Counted from the first letter of the stretch, positions 1 to 12,157 are shown. The stretch is DNA of 64,000 nt from Atriophallophorus winterbourni (GCA_013407085.1 JACCGJ010010158.1:62001-126000), one strand, 5' to 3'. Notes: generated from the letters alone by a model not told the origin. Numbers and translations are program-made.

Positions 1-340
1 CAAATGCTTGATTTAATATGATGACCCCGAAGAATGCTCAAGCTCGTTATTTTTTTCTACTCAGGCATGATGAACTGACTTCAGTTTAATGGTTTCAGCT
101 CAGGAACTTTTGAAATTCGCCGAGGCGTCAAACAAGGGTCTTTTTGGCATTCTCTTTGCTCTGCTTCTAAAGCACGTTTTCATGACGAAGACAGAGTGCA
201 TTTGCCTACACACGCGACGTGATGGCAAGCGTTTTATCCTGAACTGGTTGAGAGCACGAACCGAGGCACGAAATTTTCTAATCCGTCACCTGCTCTTTGC
301 CGGTGATGCAGCATTTATTGTTCACTCCCAAGAGCACTAA
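1..340 (+). pseudogene. RTE-type reverse transcriptase fragment (palm region)
   Basis: Residues read from about 89 to 340 match the reverse transcriptase palm of RTE-clade LINEs (the SR2-like group in flukes). Visible are a degenerate GVKQG-like start, an FALLLKHVF segment, RRDGKRFILNWLRART, and the catalytic box in the form FAGDAAF instead of FADDAA. The second-position Asp to Gly change in the catalytic box would abolish polymerase activity. The fragment lacks both ends and stops abruptly at about 340, where a CR1-type sequence begins in the same orientation, so a second element inserted or recombined here. It may extend beyond the left edge of the window. It is a transposon relic, not a host gene. 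Confidence 0.75.
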
Positions 341-1375
341 TTTATAAGGGTGGTGGCCGTTCAGATCCCGCGAACTACCATCCTAACACCCTACTCCCCG
401 TGATATCCAAAGTGATGCAGCGCATAGTGACGGATGGAATCACAAAATATACTATCTGTCGCCAAGCATTGGTTTTGTAAAGCTCGCTCATGCTTGACAA
501 ACTTGCTGATGGTATTAAACGATTGGAAGCGAGCGGTTAACGCAGGAGATAGTGTGCACGCGTGCTATCTAGAAATTTCGAAAGCTTTTGACAGAGTTGA
601 TCACTTCCTGTTGATTCGGAAGCTGACACAAATTGGTATTGACGGGCAGCTACTCGTATGTTGCGAAAGCTACTTCAATGGGCGCAAGGCAATCGTTCGA
701 GTTAACGGGGTAAAATCACGAGCCGTTATTACCTCCAGTGGTGTACCGCAAGGTTCCGATATCGGTCCTGTGATTTTCTCAGTTCACATCGATGATTTAC
801 CTTAGACGCTCACATGCAATAAAGTTATTTTTGCGGATGATGTAAAACTTTGGATGCGAACAAAATCAACTGCAGACTGGGTAAAACTGCAAAATTGATT
901 CAGATGCACTACACGAATGGGCATTTAGAAATAAACTGCTCTTCAATTTTAAAAAATGCAAGTTACTGCAGATCGCCAAGTTCTTCCAGTACGAATATCA
1001 CTTTGGGCAGACGATTTTAAGCTGGACCGAAACGGAGGACGATCTTGGAGTCTGTATATGTGGCATCTCAAAGAACAGCGTGCATTGTGAGGTCATTTAC
1101 AAGCGTGCTTCAACGCTTCCATGTATGCTTCGATGGATCTCCAGAACCTATACGCCTGTAACGTTGCCAAGCATCATGAAGAACTACTTAATTCCCACAA
1201 TGGAACATGCTTCGTAAGCATGGTCTCCGTGGATGGAAAGAGATATATTTTTACTTGACAGTATATATCATCGTGTAACTAAACTCGTGCGTGGTTTTCA
1301 AGATCTTACATACCAGGAAAGGTTGAAAAAGCTGAAGCTTTCCACTCCCTTTCAACGTAAGAATTTCAGTGCAAC
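341..1375 (+). pseudogene. CR1-type reverse transcriptase fragment, decayed
   Basis: Translation resembles the ORF2 reverse transcriptase of the CR1-type element at 34417-37269 (minus strand). It starts inside the IYKGG-RSDPANY motif and runs through a SKAFDRVDHF motif, SGVPQGSDIGPVIF and a FADDVKLW box near 830-850, to a thumb/connection region ending with YHR-TKLVRGF near 1290. Several frame shifts and stop codons interrupt it: the longest open piece is 434-805 and a TAG follows IDDLP. The start exactly at 341, abutting an unrelated RTE fragment, looks like a 5' truncation point. The 3' tail of the element is missing after about 1375. It is non-functional. Confidence 0.8.
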
Positions 1376-1454
1376 TTCGTAGGAACAAGGTAAATTGAGA
1401 ATGATTAACATGTTGAATTTACAAACTCAAACTTTTTCTACGGTTTCTAAATCG

Positions 1455-1610
1455 TTCTAAGCACAAGCGGATCATGATCATACTGTTCTTACCTGATAAG
1501 TGTGAAGAGCACGAAACCGGTTTACATGAGTGTTGGCCCACGCAATTGAACAGGTTGGTCGTACCGGCCTTATACATCAGTGGCTTACCAGCACAACCTG
1601 TAGACCTTTG
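1455..1610 (+). repeat. Hammerhead-type repeat remnant
   Basis: Around 1493-1525 the core CTGATAAG, a short stem pairing GTG with CAC, then GAAACCGGTT are in hammerhead order. The conserved G at core position 8 is A here, so the ribozyme should be dead. The flanking sequence (ACTGTTC before, a TTGGTCGTACC block after) recurs near 52.69-52.82 kb. From 1620 to 1830 nothing recognisable is seen. Confidence 0.45.
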
Positions 1611-1829
1611 CTTTATTTAAATAGATGGATTTACTTGTGACTCTGTGGAGAATGAAGAAATTCGAAAGCTTTTTATGATGAGTTGCGTTCCAAATACGAG
1701 AAAAGATGAGGTAATAAAACTAGCCAGATATTAATTAATGCACATCGAAAAATAATTATCTTTGTTCAGTAATGTGAAACCATTTCCACGCTCACCAAAT
1801 CTGAGCTGACGTCAAACAGACAAAGATCG

Positions 1830-2578
1830 GTTGTGTTTTTCAAGAAATGATAATGTGAGCACCACAACATATTTGCCGTTTACAAGCGCCATGTGTGCTT
1901 AACGAATAATCATTTTCTGAAACAGTATTTGAACATCGTTTTTCGTTGTACAAGTATGTCTCCGGTAAGGATTTTACCACTGCTCCAACGCATAAATATT
2001 CTGATATTTTTGTGTCTACCTGATGACGAGAAACTACCACGAAACGGATATGTTGTTTAGATGACGCGAATGTGAACACCACAAAAAATAGTACGAATTG
2101 TTTTGTAAATTTCACACTAAAATGATAGGTCAAACATATGCGAACCGTTGTATCAAGATAGGTTAGGCGAAATTATGATTGGTTATGCTAGTTTTGCGGT
2201 CAAAGGCGGATGCAATATTTCAAAATTTCTCAAAATTAATCCACAATGTTTAAGAGTTTTGCTCTTTAAAAGAGATCTGGAGTCATGTAAGGGAGACAAT
2301 AACAGGTAATCAGAAATACAACTAGCTAATTGACACTCGTGTTTGCTACAAACACAAGTAATCATTCATAAAATCGATACAACTTCTGTGAAGTAAATTT
2401 CACACAACCTTATCATCGATCATATGAAAACAACTTATTTCGCAAAGGTTGTATTGGAATGATCTCTTAGAATAAAAAATACACATTTCAAGCAAGTTTC
2501 AACATAAAAACAAAATCTTCTTTCCTAGGAAGCATATATTTGTGTAACCAATAAATGTTTCGTCCACCCTACTGCTGA
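1830..2578. repeat. Duplicated 3' flank of Kunitz genes, copy 1
   Basis: This non-coding stretch matches blocks at about 17900-18780 and 38660-39715, which lie just downstream of the minus-strand Kunitz genes B and C. Shared landmarks are GAGCACCACAACATATTTG, the TGTGTGCTTAACGAATAAT-type stretch, TATTAGTACGATTTGT-like text and ATATATTTGTGTAACCAATA near the Kunitz stop codon. It contains a degenerate hammerhead-like core at 2020-2050. No coding potential was found. Confidence 0.6.
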
Positions 2579-2690
2579 CTATGGCAAACACTTTTTCATA
2601 CAGCTTTCCGAACTCCCGAAATTGTTTTCGTTCCCTCCACATCCACTCCAGAGGAATTACTTTCGTTGATTATTGACATGAAACGAATTT
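2579..2690 (-). pseudogene. Kunitz inhibitor exon 2 remnant (copy G)
   Basis: Reading the minus strand down to a TAG at 2579-2581 gives a Kunitz C-terminal half: W-S-G-C, N-E-N-N-F, then S-C-M-K-K-C-L-P. The cysteines equivalent to BPTI Cys38, Cys51 and Cys55 are present. Further upstream in the same frame the Cys30 codon has become CGA (Arg), and a TAA stop falls two codons after it. The reactive-loop part and exon 1 are missing, because the sequence diverges from gene C above about 2690. The end and the flank resemble gene C (39722-40004) most closely, so this is a decayed duplicate of that lineage. Confidence 0.75.
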
Positions 2691-2749
2691 ATTGCTTTTC
2701 TGAGGAGAACCAAGTTGCTTACTGCTTTACTGCCAGTAAGTTTATATTG

Positions 2750-5700
2750 CACATTTTCTAATTCAAACTGAATAATCACGCTAAAATCTATATCAAATGA
2801 GGTGCTTCAGGTAACAGTTCGACATTAATAATATTTTTTGTTCAATTTTCTGTTGAGCGAAAATCAGTTGCATTCCGTGGTATTTGGTGGTATCGTGTTG
2901 AATAGCTTGTATGAACATGGCTCTGATTAGATGACACACTTACTCGATTTTTTGGCAACTTGCTTGGTCAGATAATCAGAATATTCTGTCAACAAAAGAA
3001 ATAGAATATAATCTTTAGAATGGAATGATTACCGTTAGAAGTATTCTTGGTCAAAACTCAGATTGTAGAAATGAGAAGTGCATTTGAAAGTAATATTCTC
3101 TCACATATTAGACATGCCACAGTCCTCCGGCATCACACGAGACACTGAAAGGCTGCCAATTCCGGTATACAAAATTCCTAAATTGGAAAAGATTTTGGAA
3201 TTCGTGAAAATTGCATGCGAGTGGTTTTGGTTGCGAACCATATAACAACTATTGATATAAACGACATTATATTATTGATCAAAGATCCTGCCTCGACTAT
3301 TTCCATTTGTTTATCGTCATAAAGAATGAGATTTTACATGAGGCAAATTATTACATACCCAAAAAAGTAGTTATATGAATGGTGAGTTAACCGAAATGTG
3401 TGCTGACCTTGTGCTGTTGGAACACTAGACTCTGGAAAATCACACGATCAATAGGCCAAAAACGTCGAACGAAATACAATTTAAACCTGCTGAAACACGT
3501 TTCCCGAAAGGTTCAAATCAGACGTATTCGAGTATCAATTTGTAGTGATGAAAAAGCAGATGAAGAGCGACATCTGATTTCGAACGGTTTGTTCAGGTAA
3601 GACAAACGAGTTGGAAGAAAACAGGTTACTACGAAATCGCATGGCAGCTCAGATAGATATGTGCATTGGTGGTGTAATTGGTAGAGTGTAATTCCGGGAG
3701 TTGTTAGCAACCCATCAATTTTATATCTCGTTATTTGAAAATATTCTTTATTTCATTTTTATGAAGCCGCTCATGATTTTGTTCTTATTGATGCGCATAA
3801 AAATTTTTATTCTCGCCAATTTGCTCTTATTTGTAATTATGAACAATGTATAATTTAAACTTTCCCATACTTTTTTCATGAACTCGGTGTTTTCAAGGTA
3901 TATGATCCTGAAACATCTTATTTCAATTTGCGTTTGACATTTGTCGTCCGATGGAATATATTTTTGTTAGTCCACCATAATAGTGTCGCGAAACTTTGAC
4001 TCTGCCTATTGTAAACTAACTCATGAATTCCCGCTTTTAGAGATAAGTTTTCAAAATTGCTCGATACAGAATATCCCTTTTTCGTGAATACGTAAGTGAG
4101 ACCCACAATGGAATATATAAAACGAACGTGGTCGCGTTAGCTTAAAAATGATGATGCAAATTTGCTACTGAACTCGTCGCCGGACTCAGCTGGAAACCTT
4201 ACAATGAGCGAATCAGAACCCTGAATTTATTCGATTATTCAAGTCTTCAAATCAAAGGTGATATGATTTGGCTAAAAATAATCCGACCATCACAAATCAC
4301 ACTTCGCAATGGTTCATTGATCCGAATGTTTCTCTCTCAAATGTAGACGAATGTTAGCCGGTTCAGTTTGTGTTACATTGAACAATCAAAGAGGTTTTGT
4401 TGTGAACCACACGAATAATAACATCTTTAATAAAATTCTTGATGGATTTTGACTCTTACCTCGTGTATCGAAACAATCTGTACATTTTGAACATATGGAT
4501 CAACATGTATCACCACAATGTCCAAACCAAAACAGTTTCTGTTCATTGAATTTTTCCTGACACAAAACGCAATGCTTTTCATTTAAGGAGCATCCACTGA
4601 ATTGTGGATATATCGTGGTTAGACTAAAGCTTAACAGCTTTCAAAAGCTGGTTTATTGAAATTGTTCACCTTACTACGAAAGCTCGCCTATTCTAGCTTT
4701 GGATATTTGTACAAAATTGAAAATGGTTTTGTTAGAAAAGACACCCATGCGTTTATGCTGTTCATCCATGGTAGATACTGAATGAAGAGTTCTAACATTA
4801 ACAGTGACAAACTCATTGGATCTCTTGTGAATATGTCTATCTTGATAGCTAATCGATACCGTTGTTAAACGAAATTCGTGGTCCGTCAATACGTTTGGTA
4901 AACTCTCTATCCCTTATTAGACCGTGGCTCATGATTTCAGATTACCGATTTACCTGCCGTTCACTAGTGGATGGTTTTAAAACCGTGAAACCTTGTTGGA
5001 AAAATTGAGGAATTATCAAAAACTTATTTGAATACCATTAGTCTACGTTCACCTGTTGATACAATTGTGGATTAGGAAATGTAGCTTAACATTTTTGTCA
5101 AACAATACTAGAATGCTCAAAAAACAGTTGTACTCTGTTCAGATAAGACGCTTAAGCAAGATAAGGCTTGCTACAGTTCACAAACGGTGATGTAGGTTGC
5201 ATAAAGTTACGACAATTCATAATCAATACTCAATCGCATGGACCATTGAAGATTTGTCGATTGGTTCATCAATCTTGTCGGTAAGCGCAAGCATAAACAT
5301 GAGGAACATATGGCAAAATGCCCTTTGAAAATTAGGATTGTGAATTCAACAAATGAAATATAGGGTTTTTCCATCTCGTGTATCGCGAATGGATTCCTGG
5401 AGGGCATTCTGAACATCGTTGTGACTATTCTTCAGCTTATATGAAATACGCCGTTGGTGTCGCCGTTGCATTGTGACACAATAATTGATCAACATCTTTT
5501 ACAATCACTGGTCTCAAACGTTGCTTAATGGTCATCCTGAATTTGATTATTTTTAAATCCGCAAAAAAGCAAAAGATTGACGTTTTGCAAATTGACTTGA
5601 ATACGTGACCTAGATCGGCCTCAAAAAATTACACGTGTTTCATTGATTGGTTGTGTATTTGGTAAGTGCATGTGCTTCAAGTGTCTTGGAGTTAAAAAGA

Positions 5701-6290
5701 CTCTCATTCTCAATCGGACCAATTATGTAACCACTCAATTTATGACAACTTTCCAGGTTTTAATTTAATAACTTTGCTTCAATTTTCTCTCCACCCACAT
5801 AATTATTATAAACTTTTTATTGCATCATCTCGCAAAAACAATACGCACAACCTTCAATAATTCCCGATCTGGTAGACAAGGAATTTTATGCTAATCGAAG
5901 GTTGTATAATGTTCATCTGCGTATTCAATTTGTGACTCTATTGTCGATTGTCAATTGCTTTTCCTAATTTATTCTCACATCTGTCTGTGTCAGTGTTAAA
6001 TTACTTCCGCCAAAAGAATTCCATAATGCGCGGGGATTTGCCTGGATCAGCATTGCATGTTTCACAAATTTTCTTTATTTGATTTGTGTACATGAATAAC
6101 GGTTTTTTAAACATTTTCTCAAATGTCCACTCTGTTGTTGTTGACATTACATTTTTGAGAATCAGGTTTCGAGTATCCTGGACATCCTTCCCTCTTGAAC
6201 CCTGAACATTGAAATATTCTTCAATTTCCAAAAGTGCTAAATGTTGATATTTGGCGAATATGAGTTATAAAATTTCTCTTGTCGTGAACA
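2750..6290 (+). repeat. Long duplicated non-coding unit, copy 1, first part
   Basis: No coding exon is visible. The sequence matches 20160-22900 in the same orientation and 60400-57800 in inverted orientation. Landmarks: the CTTGTATGAACATGG region near 2905, the GATATGTGCATTGGTGG site at 3655, CATTTGTCGTCCGATGG at 3940, and the 4680-5080 block, which recurs at 7690-8110 and, inverted, at 55730-55980. Short open frames inside (for example 4674-4889 and 5207-5416) are not shared between copies and are taken as chance. Confidence 0.6.
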
Positions 6291-6299
6291 ACCTCTCGA

Positions 6300-6775
6300 T
6301 AAACCCGAAATTAAATTGAATGCAATTCATTTCTGCCATTCACGTAATGTCTAAATTTCTAGCTTTAGTCTCGTTCTTCCACGAATACCACAACACAATG
6401 CGAACGCTAATTGTTCACACGCGTTTATTACCAACATCACGAAGAATATCGTCCGTTTGCTAATCTTGTTGTTTCAACACTTCCCTCGATATGTATGTTT
6501 GAGTTTTAATATTGGCTCAAATTGTCAAAAGGTATAATTCAAGTCCCTCGAAACACTGGACTAATTTTACCGACTCAAAGATGTTTCTTGTCGTTCGATA
6601 GTGTTTGGCGTTGTTTTTATCTACAGCCTTTTCCCAACAGTCATTTATTTGAACCAATTTCATGCTTATTAATCTACAGATTTCTTGAGTTTTTAATGAA
6701 TTACACCAGTAAACACTCCGGACTATGTTATTCAACATTTTATGGAAGCCTCAAAGGCTAGTCACGTTACCAAGT
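6300..6775 (-). repeat. Dispersed repeat R3, copy 1
   Basis: The same sequence family occurs at 22870-23250 (same orientation), 50420-50900 and 57440-57740 (opposite orientation). A shared landmark is the TTGTGTTGTGGGATTCGTGG-like stretch (reverse complement here, near 6375-6400) and the CAAATTGTCAAAAGGTATAA stretch near 6515-6535. It has no conserved reading frame. It may be the end of an old transposon or part of the long unit; its class is unknown. Confidence 0.5.
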
Positions 6776-8640
6776 GAAACATCAAATTAACAATGGTAAA
6801 TAGTGTTTAGCTGTGAGGACTCAGAATCACAGATTTCAGTAACGGAACCTGTACGAGAAAAATCAATCAAAATTCATAGTAGAATAAGAATATGATCTAC
6901 AAAATCAATTACTGTGGGATTTTCGTTTTATTGATGAAAGTTCAGTGACCAAATATTGCAGTAAGTTATTCCAAAATAAAGCAATGCAGGCAATAATACG
7001 AGCCACTGTTACAACACAATATTACAACAAGTCACAAAACGACATTATGTCTGGTTTTGTTTCGACCTATGAAATAGTTACCTCCATATTGAAAACTCTT
7101 TAAATTTAGAAAAGTAACAGAACACCCATTTGTTGGTACACACGCCACTGTTGTTTATTATATATTACCCTATATTATATATATTAACCTATATTAAACA
7201 CTGCAAGTCACTAACGAACTGTTATTCGTCGCACGCAAAGCGATTGGGTTGACTTACAGCATGAGCAAGTCCAACGACTTAGATTAAGGGACTGTATCGC
7301 TACCATCAACACTGTTTTAAATATGTTTTGAATGAAAACATTATTTCACATACCTCAGTTTAATCATTGGACATAACCTCTCCCTAGACATGCAAAATGA
7401 TATGCAGGCTAACAAAGCGCCTTTCATTTCATCCCGTCTAACCCTCATGTCTGAAGTAACTAAAAATTGACGCGGAGAAAAAAACTATGATATATAGTTC
7501 CTGCCTACTAAATGTTTTTCCTCATGGCAATGCAGAGTGACTTATTCAGGGAATACACTCGCGTAAGCGGAATATTATTTATTAATGGAGCATTTCCGAA
7601 AATATCGTGTATAGGCAAATTTACTAATTCATAACGATTTCAAAATCTAGTCTTTCGAACATATGTACCATACTACAACAGCGCACATATTGTAGTTTTT
7701 TTTAATTTGTACAAAATGGGGAACGGTTTTGTTGAAAAAGACACCCTATGCATTTATGATGTGCATACATGGAAGCTACCGAACGAAGAGGTCTTCATTG
7801 GGCAGTGTTTAACACATTGGATCTTTTGTTATTATTTCTATCTTGATAGCTGCTTGGTAAAGTTATAAAACTAAATATGAGTTACATCAATTTTTGTGGT
7901 GAACACTCTATCCCGAATTATACCGTGGCTGGATATTTTAGAGTACAGATTTACCTAGCGTTCACATTTGGATGTTTTTGAAACCGTGAAACTTTGTTTA
8001 AAAGATTGAGGAATTATCAAAACTTCATTGAATACCATTAGTCGACGTTCACATGTTGATACAATTGTGGATAACGAATTGTTTTATATCATTATTCATC
8101 AACAATATTAGAATATTTCGAAAACAGTTGTTCTACTTCTTAGATGTGAAATTTGATTCAGAATAAAATATTCTTTATGAACTGTTGAAAGCAGGATTAG
8201 CAAAAGAATTAGAAGCATAAAGTTTTCCGGAAACCATCGATGCTTTTACTGTTTTGAAGTATAAATTTGCTCATTTATAAAAGCGATCTGGATCCACAGT
8301 TTTCTAATTTTGGAATGCGTTGAAATGACAAACACTTGCTTCTTGGCGAAATGACGTGCCGAGATCCAGTCTTCAGATAACTTATAAGCTACGTTAACAG
8401 CCAATCAATCCATCACTTTCGGCGGAAAGGAATTGGCATATAACTTTGAATACCCCAATTTCGTGACTTTATGAATAATTCTAAACAAAACTCTCATAAG
8501 GTCAACATGAAACGGGTCAGAAGATACTCTCAGTATGTAAACACACACAAAAATTCCGTAATGTACTCAGTTCATCAAATTGAGCATATATATAACGTGT
8601 GGATTTGACATACAATGGTTGACTTCGTTAATGGGCTTCA
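6776..8640 (+). repeat. Long duplicated unit, copy 1, second part
   Basis: This is a non-coding continuation. 7200-7440 matches 23500-23720 (direct) and 56450-56630 (inverted). 7690-8560 matches 55980-55050 inverted. A RTE fragment found inside the other two copies (23290-23490 and 56627-56880) is absent at the equivalent point near 7150-7200, where three TATATTA-rich short repeats lie instead. No gene is seen. Confidence 0.55.
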
Positions 8641-8818
8641 CAGTGGCACTCAAGTTTAACTTCGTTTATCACTTATGCACTCTTTCAAGTCTTTTCCGAC
8701 TTGATCTTACTGTCTACATCTGATGGGATTTAAAAGCCAGAAACCGATAGTATTGTGTAAGTAGAAAGGAATTGAGTGCATAACAGACTGGACTTACTAT
8801 TTTTAATGGTATTACACC
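8640..8818 (+). repeat. Hammerhead-type ~240-bp repeat, one degraded unit
   Basis: It has the family order CACTCAAGTTTAACTTCG, TCACTTATGCAC, GATCTTACTGTC, CTGATGGG (core changed from CTGATGA), AAAAGCCAGAAACCGATAGT. Orientation is ribozyme-sense on plus. The inverted counterpart lies at 14200-14330 and 54840-54975. Confidence 0.55.
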
Positions 8819-8825
8819 AGGTGTG
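8819..8825 (+). repeat. Target-site duplication, left copy (AGGTGTG)
   Basis: AGGTGTG immediately precedes the RTE fragment and is repeated at 9378-9384 after it. The uninterrupted site is visible in the inverted homologous copy near 54770 (reads CACACCTGGTG on plus). Confidence 0.7.
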
Positions 8826-9377
8826 GAGGATCGGGTATGCAAACCAAGCATTCTGCATGGTGAATTCCATTGTGAAATCCCTTAGCTTTCAGCATTAGCA
8901 CGAAAATCAGACTCTCTAAGAGCAACGAACTGAGTGTGTTGTTGTATGCATCGGAATGCTGGAACACGACCGCTTCCGTTCAGAACAAAATGAACGTGTT
9001 TCAAACTAATTGCTTCAAAACGGTTCTACAGATTTTTTGGCCACACACCATTTCGAATGAAGAGCTTCTGCGAAAAACTGGTCTGGAGGTGGTATCTACC
9101 GTAGTCTAAAGACGACGGTGGAGATGGTTCGGCTATGTCTGCAGAATGGATCCTGGTTCACATACAAAGATAGCTATTTACTGGCGTCCGCAATGTAAAC
9201 AAAAATAAGGGACGGCTCAAGAAAACTTGGCGCTGAACGTTGGAACGCGAACTACATGCGCAAGGATTCACGGTGCAGACGGAAACGGAAGCAGTGGCAG
9301 ACCGAAACCACTGGCGTGAAGTTGTCTCCGCCTCATTTGCCACCCGGCACGGAGAGCATTATGTGAGCGAGTGAGTG
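8826..9377 (+). mobile_element. 5'-truncated RTE-type LINE insertion (ORF2 3' end)
   Basis: The plus strand encodes the C-terminal region of an RTE-clade ORF2: SECWNTT, MNVFQTNC, IFWPHTISNEELLRKTGLE, then RRRWRWFGYVCRMDPGS, and a tail ending in ATRH-EE-like residues. Frameshifts and a TAG (after the STVV residues near 9107) make it non-coding. It ends in GTGAGCGAGTGAGTG, a short-repeat 3' end typical of the clade, and is flanked by AGGTGTG on both sides. Homologous segments at about 14110 and 54770 lack the insert, so this is an insertion after the segmental duplication, not a deletion elsewhere. Only the last ~550 bp were copied. Confidence 0.85.
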
Positions 9378-10990
9378 AGGTGTGATTGAGCTTGTGTGAC
9401 ACTAATGAGATACGCGACAAAATGGCTTCAATTATTGTTCATTCATCAATTCATTTGATTTCTTCGTAGTAACGCAAATATGTCGGATATGATGCAGTAT
9501 AAGATTTTTGTATTTCATATTGTGAATAACATGCTTAACATTTGATGCAGCAATTGATTAGGATAAATTGCTACGGGAATATTCCATTTAACATCTAAGA
9601 TCTAACAGTGAATCAGTTTAACAAAATATACTAATTGAGCCTAAACTAATTTCTCATGAAAACATTCATCTTCTAATAGCAAAATGGTACGCGATGGCAA
9701 TGTTGATATTGTTTCGATCGACAAGTAACGATCCGGTTAAAATTTATTGATTTTATTGATAACGTATTGATCCTTTACTTGTGCAATTCGAGCATCCAAT
9801 TAAATGTTACAGAATATTTGATATGAATGCAACCAACTGCTTACCATAATGTATGAATATAGAAAAACATTATATGAATTTTTGTCCTACTTACAGCCAT
9901 TTTTGTAGTCACTGCTCAACTATAAATACTGGTTGAGATTTGATATATATATTTACTTGTACCAGCAATATGCGTTTGATTAAAGTGATTGTTCCAGGAA
10001 CGAGATTAAATAAAGTTTAACCTCCAAATTAAGTGAATGCTCACCGAACGCAAATCATTTCTAACGCATTGAAACTTGTTGGAAATCACACGTGTTCTGA
10101 ATTGAGCTGCGTGGTTATTTTATCATCAAGATACATGCTTTTGTACAAATATATGTTTCCATCGCAATATATGTTCTCTACTAATTCTGAGTAGATAGTG
10201 TGACGTGTGATTGCGTAACAATATACTATTGCTTTTGGAAGATTGTCTGTGAATAAGTGTGCAAAATACGTACCATGATCGACATCAGTCGTTTACTCTG
10301 CATACGTTTGAATACAGATATTTGACATTCTATGCCAAGAATTTGGGTTTTGGGTTTTAGTTTAAATTTTGATATAAGGAATGTTCTGATTCTGAGTTTA
10401 CGAGAGCTTTAAAGTTTTTGTTACAAGTTGTGTTTTATTTCGATTGTATATCTAAGTCGGATGAGCCAGTCACTAGGTTTTTCATGTTCTTGTTAGGATG
10501 CTCGTTTTTTCAGTCATTCTCCAGGATGGTTTAGTTCAATACTATGAAGCCATGAAGATATATCGTATTTCATTCGGCAATCTATGGATGAGAATTCAAA
10601 GTGGTGTGGTTCATCTAAATACCAAAATTGAAAAACCATAGTGACAGAGGATTCAGAAAGCATAAATCCTAATAAATTCTTTTTTCCGTTCCGTTAGTTT
10701 GAGTTGAGAATCAATCATGTTTCTTTATTGTTTGCCTACATAATTTCTGATGCGTCAGACCCTTCGTTGTGTAGCTGGCTACCATGACATAGACAGCTTT
10801 ATGTGTAGTCATAATATTTAACAAAATACCTTCAATTAGAATGACAATGCATAACGTTGTCCATTGTTACAAGGCTCACTGAAACTAAATATAGTGTCTT
10901 CACTATATGATTCCGTGTTTGAACATCGTTGCTCGTTGTAAGAATACTATACAACAGTGGCTTTCAAGTATAACTTTGCTTTATAATTGT
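9378..10990 (+). repeat. Left arm of inverted repeat around Kunitz gene A
   Basis: 9385-10950 matches 14100-12560 in inverted orientation, as well as 24050-25100 and 47860-48700 (direct) and 54760-53350 (inverted). Shared landmarks: GAATTGAGCTGCGTGGTTAT near 10095, the AGTGTGACGTGTGATTGCGT site at 10198, and GGTTTTGGGTTTTAGTTT near 10350. No exon is recognised. Confidence 0.65.
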
Positions 10991-10994
10991 TACG

Positions 10995-11110
10995 TGCCAT
11001 TTCATCTTATACTTAACCCACGACCGGTTTCGTGTTGTTTGCTCTCATTGTGTAGGGACAGTAGAATCAGAATCCGCATGCGCTAGTATCATTCGAGGAA
11101 AGGCACACAA
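10995..11110 (-). repeat. Hammerhead-type repeat (GTC type), degraded
   Basis: The reverse complement reads ACTGTCCCTAC, a changed core ACAATGAG, AGC-loop, AACACGAAACCGGTC and GTGGGTT. Stem I halves CCCTAC/GTGGG, the GAAA box and the GTC cleavage triplet are preserved; the CTGATGA box is not. Confidence 0.5.
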
Positions 11111-11404
11111 GTAGGGCTTGTATGACACTTTTGCATGAGAATTTGCGTGAGCGTGGAATACAGCAGAAATCGTAAACAATGTGTGAACGCGACGATGAAA
11201 ATATAATCTGATCTACCTAAAATAGTTGAAGAACAATCAAAATGTACTCTGCAGTTGGAGTGAAACGCACTTCAATGTCATAATCTAGTTTCCCTGACAA
11301 TTATCCAATAATTTAATTTTACTTTAGAATATAAAATAACCGGTTTTAGAGTGAAATTGCGTGGGATGTGAGAAACACAATACTTTGGTCACACATAATC
11401 GCTT

Positions 11405-11640
11405 TGAGTGTTTCAAGGCTTACTAAATGTGAGCTTACTGACCCAAACTGATGAAGACAAAAAGCCAGAAACCGGTAGTGGATTGTTAAGTATTATGAGT
11501 GAGCATCTAAATATATTTGTCATTTTATGTTTTAAACGGCTAGCATGTACTGCTGGCATACTGGTACGTCAAAACGCGCGTTTTAAATTCGCTGTGACGC
11601 GGATAATCATCCAAAAATTGACGTATCTTCCCATTTGATA
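11405..11640 (+). repeat. Hammerhead-type repeat, plus sense
   Basis: ACTGATGAAGACAAAAAGCC at 11449 is followed by AGAAACCGGTAGTGG. The core boxes CTGATGA and GAAA are kept, but the closing G-C pair of stem II is missing. The block continues in common with 45820-46200 (CATCTAAATATATTTGTCAT). It lies in the 3' flank of Kunitz gene A. Confidence 0.5.
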
Positions 11641-11832
11641 TCCATCATAAAAAGCAGTTTTCAATAATATTTCTCGTCACAAAAACATTAACTATGTTGA
11701 TCAAACTATTCGTATCCAGTTTATTGATTTTCAAACCTAAATACTCAATCCCAAAAAAATCGTTGAAAATAAAATCAATTATTGCTTGCACATTTGGCAT
11801 ATATTTGCTTGGAAACAAAAGTAGTGTTCTTT

Positions 11833-12115
11833 CTAATGTTCATTGACGTACACACTCTCTCTCTCACATTCTTCGATAGCATCGAAATGATTTCCGTTCA
11901 TGGGACATCCACCCCATTGGAACAACTTACATTCCTTCGATTGTGGATCATAAATGTAGAATGGGAACGGATCTGGACAATTTTCCACTTGTGTCGTTGG
12001 CTGACAACCTACAAATTGGAACTGTTCTTCCAAGGAATCACTTACCGTCAGGCGTTGCTTTCGGGCCAGCAAGAACTAATACAAAGATTGTAAGTAGTGA
12101 GAAAATATAAAGCAT
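11833..12115 (-). CDS. Secreted Kunitz-domain protein, five-cysteine variant (gene A)
   Basis: Two exons: 12115-12046 and 12008-11833, with a 37-nt GT..AG intron in phase 1. Exon 1 gives a signal peptide starting MLYIFSLLTIFVLVLAGP. Exon 2 gives a Kunitz-like domain with BPTI-equivalent cysteines 5, 14, 30, 38 and 51, but Cys55 is missing: the chain ends CERESVYVNEH. The reactive loop is unusual: the Gly-Pro before Cys14 is replaced by Glu-Asn, P1 is Pro and P1' is Asp, so classical trypsin-type inhibition is unlikely. The start is the first ATG after the TATA box, with the same spacing as in the other copies. The homologue at 51861-52181 is 2 nt longer within the GA-rich segment before the end, which suggests the C-terminus here is frameshifted. 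It could be a recent pseudogene or a protein with a new role. The splice pattern is inferred from paralogues. Confidence 0.7.
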
Positions 12116-12157
12116 TTAGAATACGTGTCAATTTTCGTGAACCGCTGACAAATAGGA

